Shown here: positions 27,853 to 38,018 of the stretch, in pieces
Numbering within the stretch: position 1 is the stretch's first letter
Layout: every line of letters begins with the position of its first letter
Assembly (NCBI RefSeq): GCF_002288225.1
Contig: NZ_CP016777.1
Coordinates: 1,054,001 to 1,118,000 of the forward strand
Reading direction: 5' to 3'
Length of the DNA: 64,000 nucleotides
Source: Candidatus Planktophila dulcis
GTDB lineage: Bacteria > Actinomycetota > Actinomycetes > Nanopelagicales > Nanopelagicaceae
Program-made: the position numbers and the translations under genes
Notes under the pieces: model-generated
Databases searched by the model: none
The model's input: only the letters and a program-made list of their open reading frames with translations
What the model was told of the DNA's origin: nothing

Positions 27853-28487
27853 TATGCACCAACTGTCATCTGTGAAGCGCGGATAATTGCTGCAGGTGCT
27901 ACATCTTCGAGCGGACGACCGCGACGAGCTGCAATCTGTGCAGGTGACTCGAGCATCTTCAGCGCAGCAACGGTTGCGTGAACCATGTTGATTGCATTTG
28001 AAGAACCGAGAGACTTAGTAAGAACATCCTTAACTCCAGCGCACTCGAGTACGGCGCGAACAGGACCACCAGCGATAACTCCGGTACCTGGACTTGCTGG
28101 GCGAAGTAGAACTACGCCAGCCGCTGTCTCGCCCTGAACTGGGTGAGGGATTGTTCCTTGAACGCGAGGGACTGTGAAGAATGACTTCTTAGCTTCTTCA
28201 ACTGCCTTAGCAATAGCTTGTGGAACTTCCTTAGACTTTCCATAGCCAATACCGACAGTGCCATTTTCATCGCCCACAACAACAAGTGCTGTGAATGAGA
28301 AGCGACGTCCACCCTTTACAACCTTTGACACGCGGTTAATGAAAACCACGCGCTCGGTGTAAGGAGACTTCTCCTTCTCGCGATCATCACGACGTTCGCG
28401 GCGTTCGCCACGACCTTTGCCTGCATTACCTTGGTTAGAAGGTGCACCAGTTGTAGGTGCTGCATCGTTAGTTGGATTAACAGCCAT
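27852..28487 (-). CDS. rpsE: 30S ribosomal protein S5
   Basis: S5 (211 residues) supports decoding accuracy. The conserved domain contains [40 protein letters not shown] and [20 protein letters not shown]. An N-terminal extension of about 40 residues, rich in Gly, Arg and Glu ([14 protein letters not shown]), is actinobacterial in style. The ATG overlaps the rplR stop as TAATG. Confidence 0.97.
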   Translation of the reverse strand: MAVNPTNDAAPTTGAPSNQGNAGKGRGERRERRDDREKEKSPYTERVVFINRVSKVVKGGRRFSFTALVVVGDENGTVGIGYGKSKEVPQAIAKAVEEAKKSFFTVPRVQGTIPHPVQGETAAGVVLLRPASPGTGVIAGGPVRAVLECAGVKDVLTKSLGSSNAINMVHATVAALKMLESPAQIAARRGRPLEDVAPAAIIRASQMTVGA

Positions 28488-28864
28488 TAGAACTCCAATC
28501 CGTTCTCTCGTGCAGAATCTGCAACTGCTGCAATGCGACCGTGGTACTTATTACCTGCGCGGTCGAAGACAACTGTAGAAATTCCAGCTTTCTTAGCGCG
28601 TTCTGCAATGAGTGCTCCGACCTGCTTTGACTTATCTGTCTTATCGCCAGATGCCTTGCGTAGGTCTGCTTCCATTGTTGATGCGTAAGCAATTGTCTGG
28701 CTTGTGGTGTCATCAATGACCTGAACGAACAGGTGACGTGATGAACGTGAAACGACGAGGCGTGGACGTGATGGTGTGCCTGAGATCTTCTTACGAAGAC
28801 GGAAAGCACGACGAGCACGCGCGTTCTGCGCTGAGCCCTTGCGGACCTTAACTCCGATTGCCAT
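28487..28864 (-). CDS. rplR: 50S ribosomal protein L18
   Basis: L18 (125 residues) binds 5S rRNA with L5. [20 protein letters not shown] and the C-terminal [28 protein letters not shown] are diagnostic. The start overlaps the rplF stop, and the stop overlaps the rpsE start, both as TAATG. Confidence 0.97.
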   Translation of the reverse strand: MAIGVKVRKGSAQNARARRAFRLRKKISGTPSRPRLVVSRSSRHLFVQVIDDTTSQTIAYASTMEADLRKASGDKTDKSKQVGALIAERAKKAGISTVVFDRAGNKYHGRIAAVADSARENGLEF

Positions 28865-29403
28865 TACTTCTTACCTGCCTTTCCTGCCTTGCGGCGAACA
28901 ACTTCGCCTTCAAGACGCAAGCCCTTGCCCTTATATGGATCTGCCTTGCGAAGCTTCTTAACCTTCGCTGCAGTTTCTCCAACGAGCTGCTTATCAATTC
29001 CGCTGATAATCAACTTTGTTGGTGACTCAACCTTGTAGGTGATTCCTTCTGGGGCTGGGAAGTTAATTGGGTGGCTGTAGCCGAGCTGGAATTCAAGATC
29101 CTTGCCCTTTTCAGCAACACGGTAACCAACACCGACGATGTTGATTGTGAGTGAGTAACCAGTTGTGACTCCGTGGACCATATTCGCAACAAGTGTGCGA
29201 GAAAGACCGTGAAGTGAACGAGTGACGCGCTCTTCGTTTGGACGAGCAACGGTGATAACACCATCTGCTTGTGAAACCTGGATAGGTGCTGGAACTGCAA
29301 TTGCAAGTGAGCCCTTAGGTCCCTTGACTGCAACGTTCTGACCTGTGATTGAAATTTCTACACCGCTTGGAACAGCGATTGGCATACGACCGATACGTGA
29401 CAT
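28864..29403 (-). CDS. rplF: 50S ribosomal protein L6
   Basis: L6 (179 residues) has two repeated domains binding 23S rRNA near the factor site. It starts [19 protein letters not shown] and contains VKGPKGSLA and the C-terminal [25 protein letters not shown]. It lies 7 nt after rpsH. Confidence 0.97.
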   Translation of the reverse strand: MSRIGRMPIAVPSGVEISITGQNVAVKGPKGSLAIAVPAPIQVSQADGVITVARPNEERVTRSLHGLSRTLVANMVHGVTTGYSLTINIVGVGYRVAEKGKDLEFQLGYSHPINFPAPEGITYKVESPTKLIISGIDKQLVGETAAKVKKLRKADPYKGKGLRLEGEVVRRKAGKAGKK

Positions 29404-29410
29404 TAGATAG

Positions 29411-29815
29411 TTACCATACGTAAGCGAGAACTTCTCCGCCTACACCCTTCTTATTTGCCTGCTTATCAGTCAAGAGACCTGACGATGTTGAAATGATTGC
29501 AACACCAAGTCCGCCGAGAACCTTAGGAAGCGCAGTTGACTTTGCGTAAACGCGAAGTCCTGGCTTGCTCACGCGGCGAAGGCCAGCGATTGAACGCTCG
29601 CGATTGGTGCCGAATTTAAGGTCAAGAACAAGGTTCTTACCTACTCCTGTTGTAGTTGCTTCAACGCGGTGATCTGCAATGAAACCCTCTTGCTTGAGGA
29701 TCTCTGCAATTCGTACCTTGACCGATGATGACGGCATTGAAACCGTGTCATGGTAGGCAGAGTTCGCGTTGCGCAGACGTGAAAGCATGTCCGCGATTGG
29801 ATCTGTCATTGTCAT
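29411..29815 (-). CDS. rpsH: 30S ribosomal protein S8
   Basis: S8 (134 residues) binds the central domain of 16S rRNA and is a known translational repressor of the spc operon in E. coli. [19 protein letters not shown] at the start and [17 protein letters not shown] at the end are diagnostic. The first ATG at 29815 is used; a second at 29809 is equally possible. A 67-nt gap separates it from rpsN. Confidence 0.97.
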   Translation of the reverse strand: MTMTDPIADMLSRLRNANSAYHDTVSMPSSSVKVRIAEILKQEGFIADHRVEATTTGVGKNLVLDLKFGTNRERSIAGLRRVSKPGLRVYAKSTALPKVLGGLGVAIISTSSGLLTDKQANKKGVGGEVLAYVW

Positions 29816-29882
29816 ACGTGGCCTATGGCCTTTCTCGAATCAGTATCCAAACAATCTGTCTGGACTTTTTTCGTTTGTAGAT

Positions 29883-30068
29883 TTACCAGCTTGCCTTTGA
29901 GATGCCTGGAAGTTCGCCGCGGTGCGCCATTTCACGGAAGCAGATGCGACAAATTCCAAATTTTTGGTAGACAGAGTGCGGACGACCGCAACGCTGGCAA
30001 CGTGTGTAACCGCGAACCTTGAACTTTGGCTTGCGAGCAGCTTTAACCTTGAGTGATGTTTTAGCCAT
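29883..30068 (-). CDS. rpsN: 30S ribosomal protein S14, type Z
   Basis: The short, zinc-binding form of S14: 61 residues with Cys24, Cys27, Cys40 and Cys43 (RCQRCGRPH and [10 protein letters not shown]). It begins [20 protein letters not shown] and ends [11 protein letters not shown], as the family does. It lies 2 nt after rplE. Confidence 0.97.
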   Translation of the reverse strand: MAKTSLKVKAARKPKFKVRGYTRCQRCGRPHSVYQKFGICRICFREMAHRGELPGISKASW

Positions 30069-30070
30069 TC

Positions 30071-30628
30071 TTATGCCTCCTTGAAAGGAAAGCCGAGCGC
30101 CTTAAGTAGTGCGCGACCTTCGTCATCGTTCTTAGCTGTAGTTACGATTGTGATATCCATACCGCGTGTGCGATCGATCTTGTCCTGTTCGATTTCTGGG
30201 AATACAACCTGCTCGGTAAGACCGAAGGTGTAGTTGCCCTTTCCATCAAATTGCTTAGGTGAAAGACCGCGGAAGTCACGGATACGTGGAAGAGAGATTG
30301 AGAATAGGCGATCTGCGAACTCCCACATGCGATCTCCGCGAAGTGTGACGTGTGCACCAATTGGCATGTTCTCGCGGAGCTTGAACTGCGCGATTGACTT
30401 GCGTGACTTGGTGACCTGTGGCTTTTGACCAGTGATGATTGCAAGATCCTTGATGGCACCTTCAATAAGCTTTGCATCACGAGCAGCTTCACCAACACCC
30501 ATGTTGACAACAATCTTGACGAGTGTAGGAATCTGCATTGGATTTGTATATCCAAATTCGCTCTTCAACGTTGGTTGGATTTCGCTCTTATAGCGAGCCT
30601 TGAGACGAACATCTGTAGTTGTACTCAT
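30071..30628 (-). CDS. rplE: 50S ribosomal protein L5
   Basis: L5 (185 residues) carries 5S rRNA with L18 and touches the 30S head. [43 protein letters not shown] and the C-terminal [20 protein letters not shown] are diagnostic. The ATG overlaps the rplX stop as TAATG. Confidence 0.97.
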   Translation of the reverse strand: MSTTTDVRLKARYKSEIQPTLKSEFGYTNPMQIPTLVKIVVNMGVGEAARDAKLIEGAIKDLAIITGQKPQVTKSRKSIAQFKLRENMPIGAHVTLRGDRMWEFADRLFSISLPRIRDFRGLSPKQFDGKGNYTFGLTEQVVFPEIEQDKIDRTRGMDITIVTTAKNDDEGRALLKALGFPFKEA

Positions 30629-30939
30629 TAGATGTCCTTTCCTGTGCGACGTGAGATACGAACATTGGATCCGTCTTCCGTTGTGCGAACGCCAAGACGT
30701 GTTGCCTTGCCATCTCCATCAACAATCATGACGTTTGAAATATGGATTGATGCTTCCTGTGTGATGATTCCGCCAACCTTGACGCCACGTTCGGTTGTTG
30801 ATTCCTTTGTGTGGCGCTGAATGCGATTAACACCTTCAACAGTTACACGGGATCCATCTACATGAAGGACCTTGCCGGTTACGCCCTTGTTCTTGCCAGC
30901 GATAACCAAAACTTCGTCATCTTTCTTAATCTTCGCCAT
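30628..30939 (-). CDS. rplX: 50S ribosomal protein L24
   Basis: L24 (103 residues) is an assembly initiator of the 50S. The KOW motif [20 protein letters not shown] lies at the N-terminus, and [19 protein letters not shown] follows. It starts 2 nt after rplN and overlaps rplE. Confidence 0.97.
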   Translation of the reverse strand: MAKIKKDDEVLVIAGKNKGVTGKVLHVDGSRVTVEGVNRIQRHTKESTTERGVKVGGIITQEASIHISNVMIVDGDGKATRLGVRTTEDGSNVRISRRTGKDI

Positions 30940-30941
30940 GG

Positions 30942-31310
30942 TTAGAGCACCTCCGGAGCGAGTGAAATGATCTTCATGAACTTCTTGTCGCGGAGTTCGC
31001 GAGCAACTGGTCCGAAGATACGAGTTCCGCGTGGTTCGCCGTCAGCCTTGAGGATGACAGCTGCGTTCTCGTCAAACTTGATGTAAGAACCGTCTGGACG
31101 ACGACGCTCTTTAACTGTGCGAACGATGACAGCCTTAACGACCTCACCCTTCTTAACCTGTCCACCAGGAATTGCATCCTTGACTGAACAGACGATGATG
31201 TCACCGATGCCTGCGTAACGGCGCTTTGATCCTCCGAGTACACGAATACAGAGAAGCTCTTTAGCTCCTGTGTTATCCGCAACGCGTAGGCGGGATTCTT
31301 GTTGAATCAT
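30942..31310 (-). CDS. rplN: 50S ribosomal protein L14
   Basis: L14 (122 residues) makes intersubunit bridges. It starts [20 protein letters not shown] and has [22 protein letters not shown] and [26 protein letters not shown], all diagnostic. It lies 14 nt after rpsQ. Confidence 0.97.
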   Translation of the reverse strand: MIQQESRLRVADNTGAKELLCIRVLGGSKRRYAGIGDIIVCSVKDAIPGGQVKKGEVVKAVIVRTVKERRRPDGSYIKFDENAAVILKADGEPRGTRIFGPVARELRDKKFMKIISLAPEVL

Positions 31311-31324
31311 TTTTTATTCGCCCC

Positions 31325-31594
31325 TTACTTAGCTTTCTCGATGATTTGAACTAAACGCCAGCGCTTTGATGCTGAGATTGGTCGTGTTTCCATGATCAAT
31401 ACGCGATCGCCTGCGCCTGCTGAGTTTGTCTCATCATGTGCTTTGAGCTTGTGTGTGCGGCTCATGACCTTTGAGTACATACCGTGTGAAACACGATTTG
31501 AAACCTCAACGGTGATGGTCTTATCCATCTTGTCTGAGACAACAATGCCTTCACGAGTCTTACGGGATCCGCGATCTTCAACTGGATTTGTCAT
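31325..31594 (-). CDS. rpsQ: 30S ribosomal protein S17
   Basis: S17 (89 residues) is an OB-fold 16S rRNA binder. [20 protein letters not shown] and the C-terminal [22 protein letters not shown] are diagnostic. The ATG overlaps the rpmC stop as TAATG. Confidence 0.97.
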   Translation of the reverse strand: MTNPVEDRGSRKTREGIVVSDKMDKTITVEVSNRVSHGMYSKVMSRTHKLKAHDETNSAGAGDRVLIMETRPISASKRWRLVQIIEKAK

Positions 31595-31806
31595 TATGCG
31601 GCGCCTCCAATTCCTAATTCGCGTTCACGAATGATTGTGTAGATACGAGCAATCTCTTTGCGAACTGCACCGAGACGACCATGTGATTCGAGCTGACCTG
31701 TTGCAGCCTGGAAGCGAAGGTTAAAGAGTTCTTCTTTACCTTCACGAAGCTTTGCAGTTAACTCTTCAGCAGTGAGCTGACGAAGTTCTTCATTAGTAAT
31801 CGCCAT
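31594..31806 (-). CDS. rpmC: 50S ribosomal protein L29
   Basis: A 70-residue helical protein near the exit tunnel. [20 protein letters not shown] and [27 protein letters not shown] form its usual two-helix pattern. It starts 2 nt after rplP and overlaps rpsQ. Confidence 0.96.
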   Translation of the reverse strand: MAITNEELRQLTAEELTAKLREGKEELFNLRFQAATGQLESHGRLGAVRKEIARIYTIIRERELGIGGAA

Positions 31807-31808
31807 GG

Positions 31809-32222
31809 TTATGCCTCCTCACGCTTTACAACGCGGCACTTCATTGGGAGCTTGTGAATCGCAAGGCGCATAGCTTCAGTAGCTACAGCCTCTGTTACGC
31901 CTGAAATTTCAAACATAATGCGACCTGGCTTCACGTTTGCGATCCACCATTCTGGAGAACCCTTACCGGAACCCATACGAGTTTCAGCAGGCTTCTTAGT
32001 AAGTGGACGATCTGGATAGATATTGATCCAAACCTTTCCACCACGCTTGATATAACGAGTCATCGCGATACGCGCTGCCTCAATCTGACGGTTTGTCACA
32101 TATGCAGGAGCAAGTGCCTGGATACCGAAGTCTCCAAATGCAACCTGTGTTCCACCCTTTGATGCACCTGATCGTGATGGGTGGTGCTGCTTACGGTGCT
32201 TAACCTTGCGAGGAATTAACAT
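31809..32222 (-). CDS. rplP: 50S ribosomal protein L16
   Basis: L16 (137 residues) sits by the A-site t[22 protein letters not shown] at the start, [20 protein letters not shown] and [18 protein letters not shown] are diagnostic. The ATG overlaps the rpsC stop as TAATG. Confidence 0.97.
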   Translation of the reverse strand: MLIPRKVKHRKQHHPSRSGASKGGTQVAFGDFGIQALAPAYVTNRQIEAARIAMTRYIKRGGKVWINIYPDRPLTKKPAETRMGSGKGSPEWWIANVKPGRIMFEISGVTEAVATEAMRLAIHKLPMKCRVVKREEA

Positions 32223-33016
32223 TATTCAGCTCCTCCTTCTGCTGGTGCTGCAGGAGTTGTATCTGCTGCAACGGGAGCTGCTTGAGTTGTAGTTACCTCA
32301 GCGCGTGGAGCACGTGGTGTACGTGGTCCGCGGCGTTCTGGCTTTGGAGCGCGCGCTTCAGCAAGTGCCTTTTCAGCACGCTCTGCACGTGAACCAATAA
32401 CTTCACCCTTGTAGATCCAGACCTTTACACCCAAGCGACCGAATGTTGTTGCAGCTTCATAGAAACCGTAATCAATATCAGCGCGAAGTGTGTGTAGTGG
32501 AACGCGTCCTTCACGATAGAACTCAGAACGTGACATTTCTGCACCACCGAGACGACCACCGCACTGAACACGAATGCCTTGAGCTCCTGCCTTCATCGCT
32601 GACTGCATTGACTTCTTCATTGCGCGACGGAATGAGACACGTGCAGCAAGCTGCTCGGCAATTCCTTGTGCAACAAGCTGTGCATCAATTTCTGGATTCT
32701 TCACTTCGAGAATGTTGAGCTGAACCTGCTTGCCGGTGAGCTTTTCAAGCTTCTGACGAAGAACGTCAGCTTCTTGTCCGCGACGACCGATAACGATTCC
32801 AGGGCGAGCAGTGTGAAGGTCGATACGTACACGATCACGTGTGCGCTCGATTTCGATGCGTGAAACGCCTGCGCGCTCCATACCCTTCTGCATAAGTCGG
32901 CGGATTTCGACATCTTCCTTGACGTAATCCTTGTACAACTTATCTGCATACCAACGTGACTTAAATTCAGTTGTGATGCCGAGACGGAAGCCGTGTGGGT
33001 TTACTTTTTGACCCAT
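32222..33016 (-). CDS. rpsC: 30S ribosomal protein S3
   Basis: S3 (264 residues) lines the mRNA entry channel. It starts [20 protein letters not shown], and the KH domain holds [20 protein letters not shown]. After the conserved region (to about residue 215) comes a low-complexity Ala/Pro/Thr-rich tail of some 45 residues, common in actinobacteria. The ATG overlaps the rplV stop. Confidence 0.97.
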   Translation of the reverse strand: MGQKVNPHGFRLGITTEFKSRWYADKLYKDYVKEDVEIRRLMQKGMERAGVSRIEIERTRDRVRIDLHTARPGIVIGRRGQEADVLRQKLEKLTGKQVQLNILEVKNPEIDAQLVAQGIAEQLAARVSFRRAMKKSMQSAMKAGAQGIRVQCGGRLGGAEMSRSEFYREGRVPLHTLRADIDYGFYEAATTFGRLGVKVWIYKGEVIGSRAERAEKALAEARAPKPERRGPRTPRAPRAEVTTTQAAPVAADTTPAAPAEGGAE

Positions 33017-33507
33017 TAGTTGGACGCTCCCTTCTCTGCTGGTGTTTTAACTGCCGCTACTGGAGTAGCTAGCGGTGACTTATCTGAACGCTTTGGGTTA
33101 CGTGTCTGCGCACGAGATGATGTGCGAGAGATCGACTTTGAGGTCGCCTTTGTATCGCTGACAGCAACTGAGATGTGGCTTGAACGCTTGAGGATACGGA
33201 AACCGCGACCCTGTGCACGTGGGCGAAAACGCTTCATTGTGCGTCCCTCGTCTACGAGCGCTTCAACAACCCAAAGCTCTGAAGCATCGCGGATTGCTGG
33301 GTTCTGCTGCTTCGCATTTGCGATTGCAGAGTTAAGAAGTGTGAACACATCTGATCCTGCAGCCTGCGGTGCAAACTTAAGAACGTTAAGAGCTTCATCG
33401 GCACGCATTCCACGAACCAAGTCGACAACGCGACGAGCCTTCTGTGGTGTGTGGCGAATGTCGCGCAATACTGCGCGAGCTACGAGTGCGTCTTGTGTAT
33501 TAGGCAC
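33016..33507 (-). CDS. rplV: 50S ribosomal protein L22
   Basis: L22 lines the exit tunnel. The start is taken as GTG at 33507 ([20 protein letters not shown]) because GGAG lies eight bases upstream; it overlaps the end of rpsS by 8 nt. An in-frame ATG at 33525 and a longer reading to 33570 lack a ribosome-binding site. The core [22 protein letters not shown] and [20 protein letters not shown] are diagnostic. A basic, Ser/Thr-rich C-terminal extension of about 45 residues gives 163 residues. Confidence 0.93.
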   Translation of the reverse strand: MPNTQDALVARAVLRDIRHTPQKARRVVDLVRGMRADEALNVLKFAPQAAGSDVFTLLNSAIANAKQQNPAIRDASELWVVEALVDEGRTMKRFRPRAQGRGFRILKRSSHISVAVSDTKATSKSISRTSSRAQTRNPKRSDKSPLATPVAAVKTPAEKGASN

Positions 33508-33781
33508 GAGTTGCTCTCCGATCATCTTTAACGTGTCCGCGGAATGTGCGTGTTGGTGAGAACTCACCAAGCTTGTGACCGATCATTGCGTCGGTGATAA
33601 ATACAGGAACATGCTTGCGGCCGTCGTGTACCGCAATGGTGTGCCCAATCATTGAAGGCGAGATCATCGAACGTCGTGACCATGTCTTAATGACATTCTT
33701 TGTATTGGCTTCATTTTGGGCATCCACCTTTTTGGCGAGATGTCCATCAATGAATGGACCCTTCTTGAGACTACGTGGCAT
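33500..33781 (-). CDS. rpsS: 30S ribosomal protein S19
   Basis: S19 (93 residues) lies in the 30S head with S13. It starts [20 protein letters not shown] and contains [19 protein letters not shown] and [20 protein letters not shown]. It follows rplB by 9 nt and overlaps the rplV start. Confidence 0.97.
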   Translation of the reverse strand: MPRSLKKGPFIDGHLAKKVDAQNEANTKNVIKTWSRRSMISPSMIGHTIAVHDGRKHVPVFITDAMIGHKLGEFSPTRTFRGHVKDDRRATRA

Positions 33782-33790
33782 GAGGGCTCC

Positions 33791-34624
33791 TTAGCGCTTC
33801 TTGTTCGACTTACGACGACGGACGATCATTGAATCTGAAGCCTTCTTCTTACGAGTACGTGCTTCAGGCTTACCCCAAGGAGTCACTGGGTGACGTCCAC
33901 CAGAGGTCTTACCTTCACCACCACCGTGAGGGTGGTCAACAGGGTTCATCACAACACCACGAACAGATGGACGAATGCCTAACCAGCGCTTACGTCCAGC
34001 CTTACCGTAGTTAATGTTTCCTTGTTCTGCGTTTCCAACTTCACCAACAGTTGCGCGGCAACGAACATCAACGTTACGGATTTCTCCAGATGGCATACGA
34101 AGTTGTGCGTATGGACCATCTTTAGCAACGAGCTGAACTGATGCGCCAGCTGAACGAGCGATCTTCGCTCCGCCACCTGGGCGAAGTTCGATTGCGTGAA
34201 CAGTTGTACCTACTGGGATGTTGCGAAGAGGCAAGTTGTTTCCAGGCTTGATATCGGCCTTAGGACCGTTCTCAACTGTTGCACCTTGCTCAAGCTTATT
34301 TGGAGCGATGATGTAACGCTTTTCTCCATCTGCGTAGTGAAGAAGTGCGATACGCGCTGTGCGGTTTGGATCGTATTCAATGTGCGCAACCTTTGCTGGA
34401 ATACCATCCTTATCATTTCGTGTGAAATCGATAAGACGGTATGCACGCTTGTGACCGCCACCTTGGTGACGAACAGTGATGCGACCTTGATTATTACGTC
34501 CACCCTTAGAGTGAATTGGACGGATAAGTGACTTCTCAGGTGTTGAGCGTGTGATTTCTGCGAAATCTGGAACAGTTGCTCCACGCTGACCTGGTGTAGT
34601 CGGCTTAAGTTTGCGAAGTGCCAT
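33791..34624 (-). CDS. rplB: 50S ribosomal protein L2
   Basis: L2 (277 residues) is needed for subunit joining and peptidyl transferase structure. [20 protein letters not shown], the conserved [16 protein letters not shown] loop with its essential histidine, and the basic tail [14 protein letters not shown] are diagnostic. It lies 31 nt after rplW. Confidence 0.97.
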   Translation of the reverse strand: MALRKLKPTTPGQRGATVPDFAEITRSTPEKSLIRPIHSKGGRNNQGRITVRHQGGGHKRAYRLIDFTRNDKDGIPAKVAHIEYDPNRTARIALLHYADGEKRYIIAPNKLEQGATVENGPKADIKPGNNLPLRNIPVGTTVHAIELRPGGGAKIARSAGASVQLVAKDGPYAQLRMPSGEIRNVDVRCRATVGEVGNAEQGNINYGKAGRKRWLGIRPSVRGVVMNPVDHPHGGGEGKTSGGRHPVTPWGKPEARTRKKKASDSMIVRRRKSNKKR

Positions 34625-34655
34625 GAGGTTTCCTCTCTTTAAGGTCCTATCTCAA

Positions 34656-34949
34656 TTACGAGACAGGGCCTCCGAAGATGTCGATACGGTCGCCAGCGGC
34701 CACATGAACGATTGCTCGCTTTGTGTCTTTGCGCTTTCCATCACCAAAACGTGTGCGCTTATTCTTTCCTTGACGGTTCATAGTGTTAACACTGATGACC
34801 TTGACTCCAAATACCTTTTCAACAGCGATCTTGATCTCTGTCTTATTAGCATCTGTTGCTACGAGGAATGTGTACTTGTTTTCATCTAGCAATCCGTAAC
34901 TCTTTTCAGAGACTACGGGCGCTAGCAAAACGTCGCGATGATCCTTCAT
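34656..34949 (-). CDS. rplW: 50S ribosomal protein L23
   Basis: L23 (97 residues) is the exit-tunnel docking site for trigger factor and [24 protein letters not shown] at the start and [12 protein letters not shown]-like loop ([16 protein letters not shown]) are characteristic. The ATG overlaps the rplD stop as TAATG. Confidence 0.96.
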   Translation of the reverse strand: MKDHRDVLLAPVVSEKSYGLLDENKYTFLVATDANKTEIKIAVEKVFGVKVISVNTMNRQGKNKRTRFGDGKRKDTKRAIVHVAAGDRIDIFGGPVS

Positions 34950-35632
34950 TATGCAGATACCTCACTTTCGCGTGCTACTGACTTAACAGACTTTCCAGTT
35001 GCCTTGTCAGAAGCCTTGAACTTCAAGAAATCCTTGATCGCTGTCTCTGAAAAGACAACGTCATCTGACTTCAAGATGTCGTAAGCATTGAGCTGATCTG
35101 GTACTAGAAGGTGGAGATCATCAGCGTTACGAAGTGAGCGCCATGCAGCGTCCTCGTTACGTGAGATAACTACCAAAAGGTTTTTGCGTGATGAGAACTG
35201 ACGAACTGCAGCCAGTGCTGCCTTTGTTGAAGTAGCTCCAGTTACAGAGTCAAGAACGTGAATACGCTCGTTGCGCTGACGGTCAGAGAGAACGCCGCGA
35301 AGTGCTGCTGCGATCATCTTCTTTGGTGTGCGCTGGAAATATGAACGTGGACGAACTGCATGTGCAGCACCGCCACCACGTTGCAAAGGAGCACGGATTG
35401 AGCCCTGACGAGCGCGACCTGTTCCCTTCTGCTTAAAAGGCTTCTTACCTGAACCTGAAGTTTCTCCACGGTTCTTTGCCTTCTGTGTACCTTGACGTGC
35501 AGCTGCTAATTGAGCTGTTACGACTTGGTGAATAAGAGGAATGTTTGTCTGCGCATCAAAGATATCTGCTGGCAAATCAACTGAGCCAACTTTCTTTCCT
35601 TCTGCGTTCTTAACTTCGAGTGTAAGCGCCAT
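34949..35632 (-). CDS. rplD: 50S ribosomal protein L4
   Basis: L4 (227 residues) reaches into the exit tunnel; in E. coli it also represses the S10 operon. [19 protein letters not shown] and [22 protein letters not shown] form the tunnel loop. It starts 2 nt after rplC. A C-terminal extension after DFLKFKASD is modest. Confidence 0.97.
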   Translation of the reverse strand: MALTLEVKNAEGKKVGSVDLPADIFDAQTNIPLIHQVVTAQLAAARQGTQKAKNRGETSGSGKKPFKQKGTGRARQGSIRAPLQRGGGAAHAVRPRSYFQRTPKKMIAAALRGVLSDRQRNERIHVLDSVTGATSTKAALAAVRQFSSRKNLLVVISRNEDAAWRSLRNADDLHLLVPDQLNAYDILKSDDVVFSETAIKDFLKFKASDKATGKSVKSVARESEVSA

Positions 35633-35634
35633 GG

Positions 35635-36333
35635 TTACATACCAGCCTTTACAGTTTCAACAATTGCCTTCTTGGCAGCTGAGCGGATAAAGACGAGTCC
35701 ACCATCGGTACCTGGGACTGAACCCTTGATAAGAAGTAGGTTGCGCTCAAGATCGACACCCTGAACCAAAAGATTCTGTGTTGTGACCTTCTCGTTACCC
35801 ATACGACCCATCATGCGCATTCCCTTGAATACACGACCTGGTGTTGAACATGCACCGATTGAACCTGGCATACGGTGCTTACGATCCACACCGTGTGAAG
35901 AACCAAGACCACCGAAGCCGTGGCGCTTCATAACGCCAGCAGTTCCCTTACCAGTTGATGTTCCAGTTGCATCGACCATATCGCCGGGTGCAAATGTTGA
36001 TGCGCCAATCTCTTGTCCTACTGTGTAATCAGCAGCTGAGAGCGTGCGCAGTTCTGCAACAGAGCGACGAGGAGTGACGCCTGACTTTGCATAGTGGCCC
36101 GCAAGTGGCTTTGAAACCTTCTTTGGATCGATTGCACCAAAGCCGAGTTGAACAGCTGAGTAGCCATCCTTCTCAGGTGTGCGAATCGATGTAACAACGC
36201 ATGATTCAACTGAAACTACTGTCACAGGAATCATCTTGTTATTAGAGTCGAATACTTGGGTCATACCAAGCTTCTTACCAAGAACGCCCTTGATGGACGA
36301 ACCGTAAGACTGAGTTACAACTGTACGTGTCAT
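35635..36333 (-). CDS. rplC: 50S ribosomal protein L3
   Basis: L3 (232 residues) helps to initiate 50S assembly. [20 protein letters not shown] near the N-terminus and the loop [20 protein letters not shown] with [19 protein letters not shown] approaching the peptidyl transferase centre are diagnostic. It lies 17 nt after rpsJ. Confidence 0.97.
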   Translation of the reverse strand: MTRTVVTQSYGSSIKGVLGKKLGMTQVFDSNNKMIPVTVVSVESCVVTSIRTPEKDGYSAVQLGFGAIDPKKVSKPLAGHYAKSGVTPRRSVAELRTLSAADYTVGQEIGASTFAPGDMVDATGTSTGKGTAGVMKRHGFGGLGSSHGVDRKHRMPGSIGACSTPGRVFKGMRMMGRMGNEKVTTQNLLVQGVDLERNLLLIKGSVPGTDGGLVFIRSAAKKAIVETVKAGM

Positions 36334-36350
36334 TAGTTTTCGTCCTTTCC

Positions 36351-36659
36351 TTAGAGCTTAATCTCGATGTCGACGCCAGCTGGCAAGTCGAGACGCATCA
36401 ATGAATCAACAGTCTTAGGTGTTGGGTCGATGATGTCGATGAGGCGCTTATGTGTGCGCATCTCGAAGTGCTCGCGGCTGTCCTTGTACTTATGAGGAGA
36501 GCGAATCACGCAATAGGTGTTCTTCTCTGTTGGTAGCGGCACTGGACCCGCGACGGTTGCACCAGTGCGCTCAACTGTCTCAACGATTTTCTTCGCTGAT
36601 GAGTCAATCACCTCATGGTCATACGCCTTGAGTCGAATGCGGATCTTTTGTCCCGCCAT
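36351..36659 (-). CDS. rpsJ: 30S ribosomal protein S10
   Basis: S10 (102 residues) is a 30S head protein and the NusE transcription factor that binds NusB and NusG. It starts [19 protein letters not shown] and has [19 protein letters not shown] and [20 protein letters not shown] ribosome-binding site precedes it. It opens the S10 cluster, about 100 nt after tuf. Confidence 0.97.
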   Translation of the reverse strand: MAGQKIRIRLKAYDHEVIDSSAKKIVETVERTGATVAGPVPLPTEKNTYCVIRSPHKYKDSREHFEMRTHKRLIDIIDPTPKTVDSLMRLDLPAGVDIEIKL

Positions 36660-36722
36660 GTCGTTCTCCTCTTTACTTTCGTTAGTTCAAACTGTTGTTA
36701 AATTCTCAAACTTTCTTGTTAA

Positions 36723-36750
36723 GTGGCGGTGGTTTTAAGGCCACCGCCAC
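36723..36750 (-). terminator. Perfect 10-bp hairpin after tuf
   Basis: GTGGCGGTGG and CCACCGCCAC arms (36723-36732 and 36741-36750) with an 8-nt loop lie just after the tuf stop. The sequence that follows on the minus strand is TTAACAAG, not a U-run, so it may be a processing or pausing hairpin rather than a full terminator. Confidence 0.55.
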
Positions 36751-36761
36751 TACTACAAGAT

Positions 36762-37955
36762 TTACTTCTTGATCTTTGTAACGCGACCTGCACCTACTGT
36801 GCGGCCACCTTCGCGGATTGCGAAGCGAAGACCATCTTCCATAGCGATTGGCTGGATGAGAGTTACTGACATCTCAGTGTTATCGCCAGGCATAACCATT
36901 TCTGTGCCTTCTGGAAGTGTTACAACGCCAGTCACGTCAGTTGTACGGAAGTAGAACTGTGGACGGTAGTTGTTAAAGAATGGAGTGTGACGACCGCCTT
37001 CATCCTTTGAAAGGATGTATGCAGATGCATCGAACTCTGTGTGAGGTGTGATTGAACCTGGCTTGCAGACAACCTGACCACGCTCAACATCTTCACGCTT
37101 TGTTCCACGAAGAAGAAGTCCGACGTTCTCGCCAGCCTGACCTTCATCGAGCAACTTACGGAACATTTCAACGCCTGTAACTGTTGTCTTCTGAGCAAGC
37201 TCACGAATACCAACAATTTCAACTTCCTCGTTAACCTTAACGATTCCGCGCTCAATACGACCTGTGATAACAGTTCCACGACCTGTGATTGTGAAAACGT
37301 CTTCAACTGGCATAAGGAATGGCTTATCAACATCGCGTGCTGGCTGTGGGATAAATGCATCCACTGCATCCATCAGTTCGATGATCTTCTCAGCCCACTT
37401 TGCATCTCCTTCGAGAGCCTTCAGTGCTGAAATACGAACGATTGGAGTGTCATCGCCTGGGAACTCATACTTAGATAGAAGTTCGCGAACTTCCATTTCA
37501 ACGAGTTCAAGAATTTCTTCGTCATCGACCATATCTGACTTGTTAAGAGCCACAACGATTGATGGAACGCCAACCTGACGAGCAAGGAGAACGTGCTCCT
37601 TGGTCTGTGGCATTGGACCATCTGTTGCTGCAACGACGAGGATTGCTCCGTCCATCTGTGCAGCACCTGTGATCATGTTCTTGATGTAGTCAGCGTGGCC
37701 TGGGCAGTCCACGTGTGCGTAGTGACGCTTCTCTGTCTGGTACTCAATGTGAGCGATAGAGATTGTGATACCGCGCTGGCGCTCTTCTGGCGCCTTATCG
37801 ATATCAGAAAATGCTGTTGCAGCGTTAAGTGTTGGGTACTTGTCATGCAAAACCTTAGAGATCGCAGCAGTAAGTGTTGTCTTACCGTGGTCAATGTGGC
37901 CGATGGTACCGATGTTAACGTGTGGCTTATTACGCTCGAACTTGGCTTTTGCCAT
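36762..37955 (-). CDS. tuf: Elongation factor Tu
   Basis: Delivers aminoacyl-tRNA to the ribosome as a GTP complex. The 397-residue protein has GHIDHGKTT at 18-26, DCPGHADY and NKSD, plus the C-terminal barrel ending [15 protein letters not shown]. It lies 63 nt after fusA in the str operon. The only other EF-Tu candidate would be outside this window. Confidence 0.98.
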   Translation of the reverse strand: MAKAKFERNKPHVNIGTIGHIDHGKTTLTAAISKVLHDKYPTLNAATAFSDIDKAPEERQRGITISIAHIEYQTEKRHYAHVDCPGHADYIKNMITGAAQMDGAILVVAATDGPMPQTKEHVLLARQVGVPSIVVALNKSDMVDDEEILELVEMEVRELLSKYEFPGDDTPIVRISALKALEGDAKWAEKIIELMDAVDAFIPQPARDVDKPFLMPVEDVFTITGRGTVITGRIERGIVKVNEEVEIVGIRELAQKTTVTGVEMFRKLLDEGQAGENVGLLLRGTKREDVERGQVVCKPGSITPHTEFDASAYILSKDEGGRHTPFFNNYRPQFYFRTTDVTGVVTLPEGTEMVMPGDNTEMSVTLIQPIAMEDGLRFAIREGGRTVGAGRVTKIKK

Positions 37956-38018
37956 TTTGGTTCCTCTTTCGTTTATCTAGTGCTTAGTTATTAGGGGTTT
38001 ATTTGTGCTTATTAGGGA

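Noticed and set aside
33020-33559. 179-codon plus-strand frame opposite rplV
   Set aside because: Its composition is that expected from the complement of a basic ribosomal protein gene, and L22 is clear on the other strand.
33508-33570. Longer L22 starting at 33570 or at the ATG at 33525
   Set aside because: Neither has a ribosome-binding site and both lie further inside rpsS; the GTG at 33507 has GGAG at good spacing.
36723-36750. The hairpin after tuf as part of a small RNA gene
   Set aside because: It is a single hairpin with no promoter-like sequence or further conserved structure.
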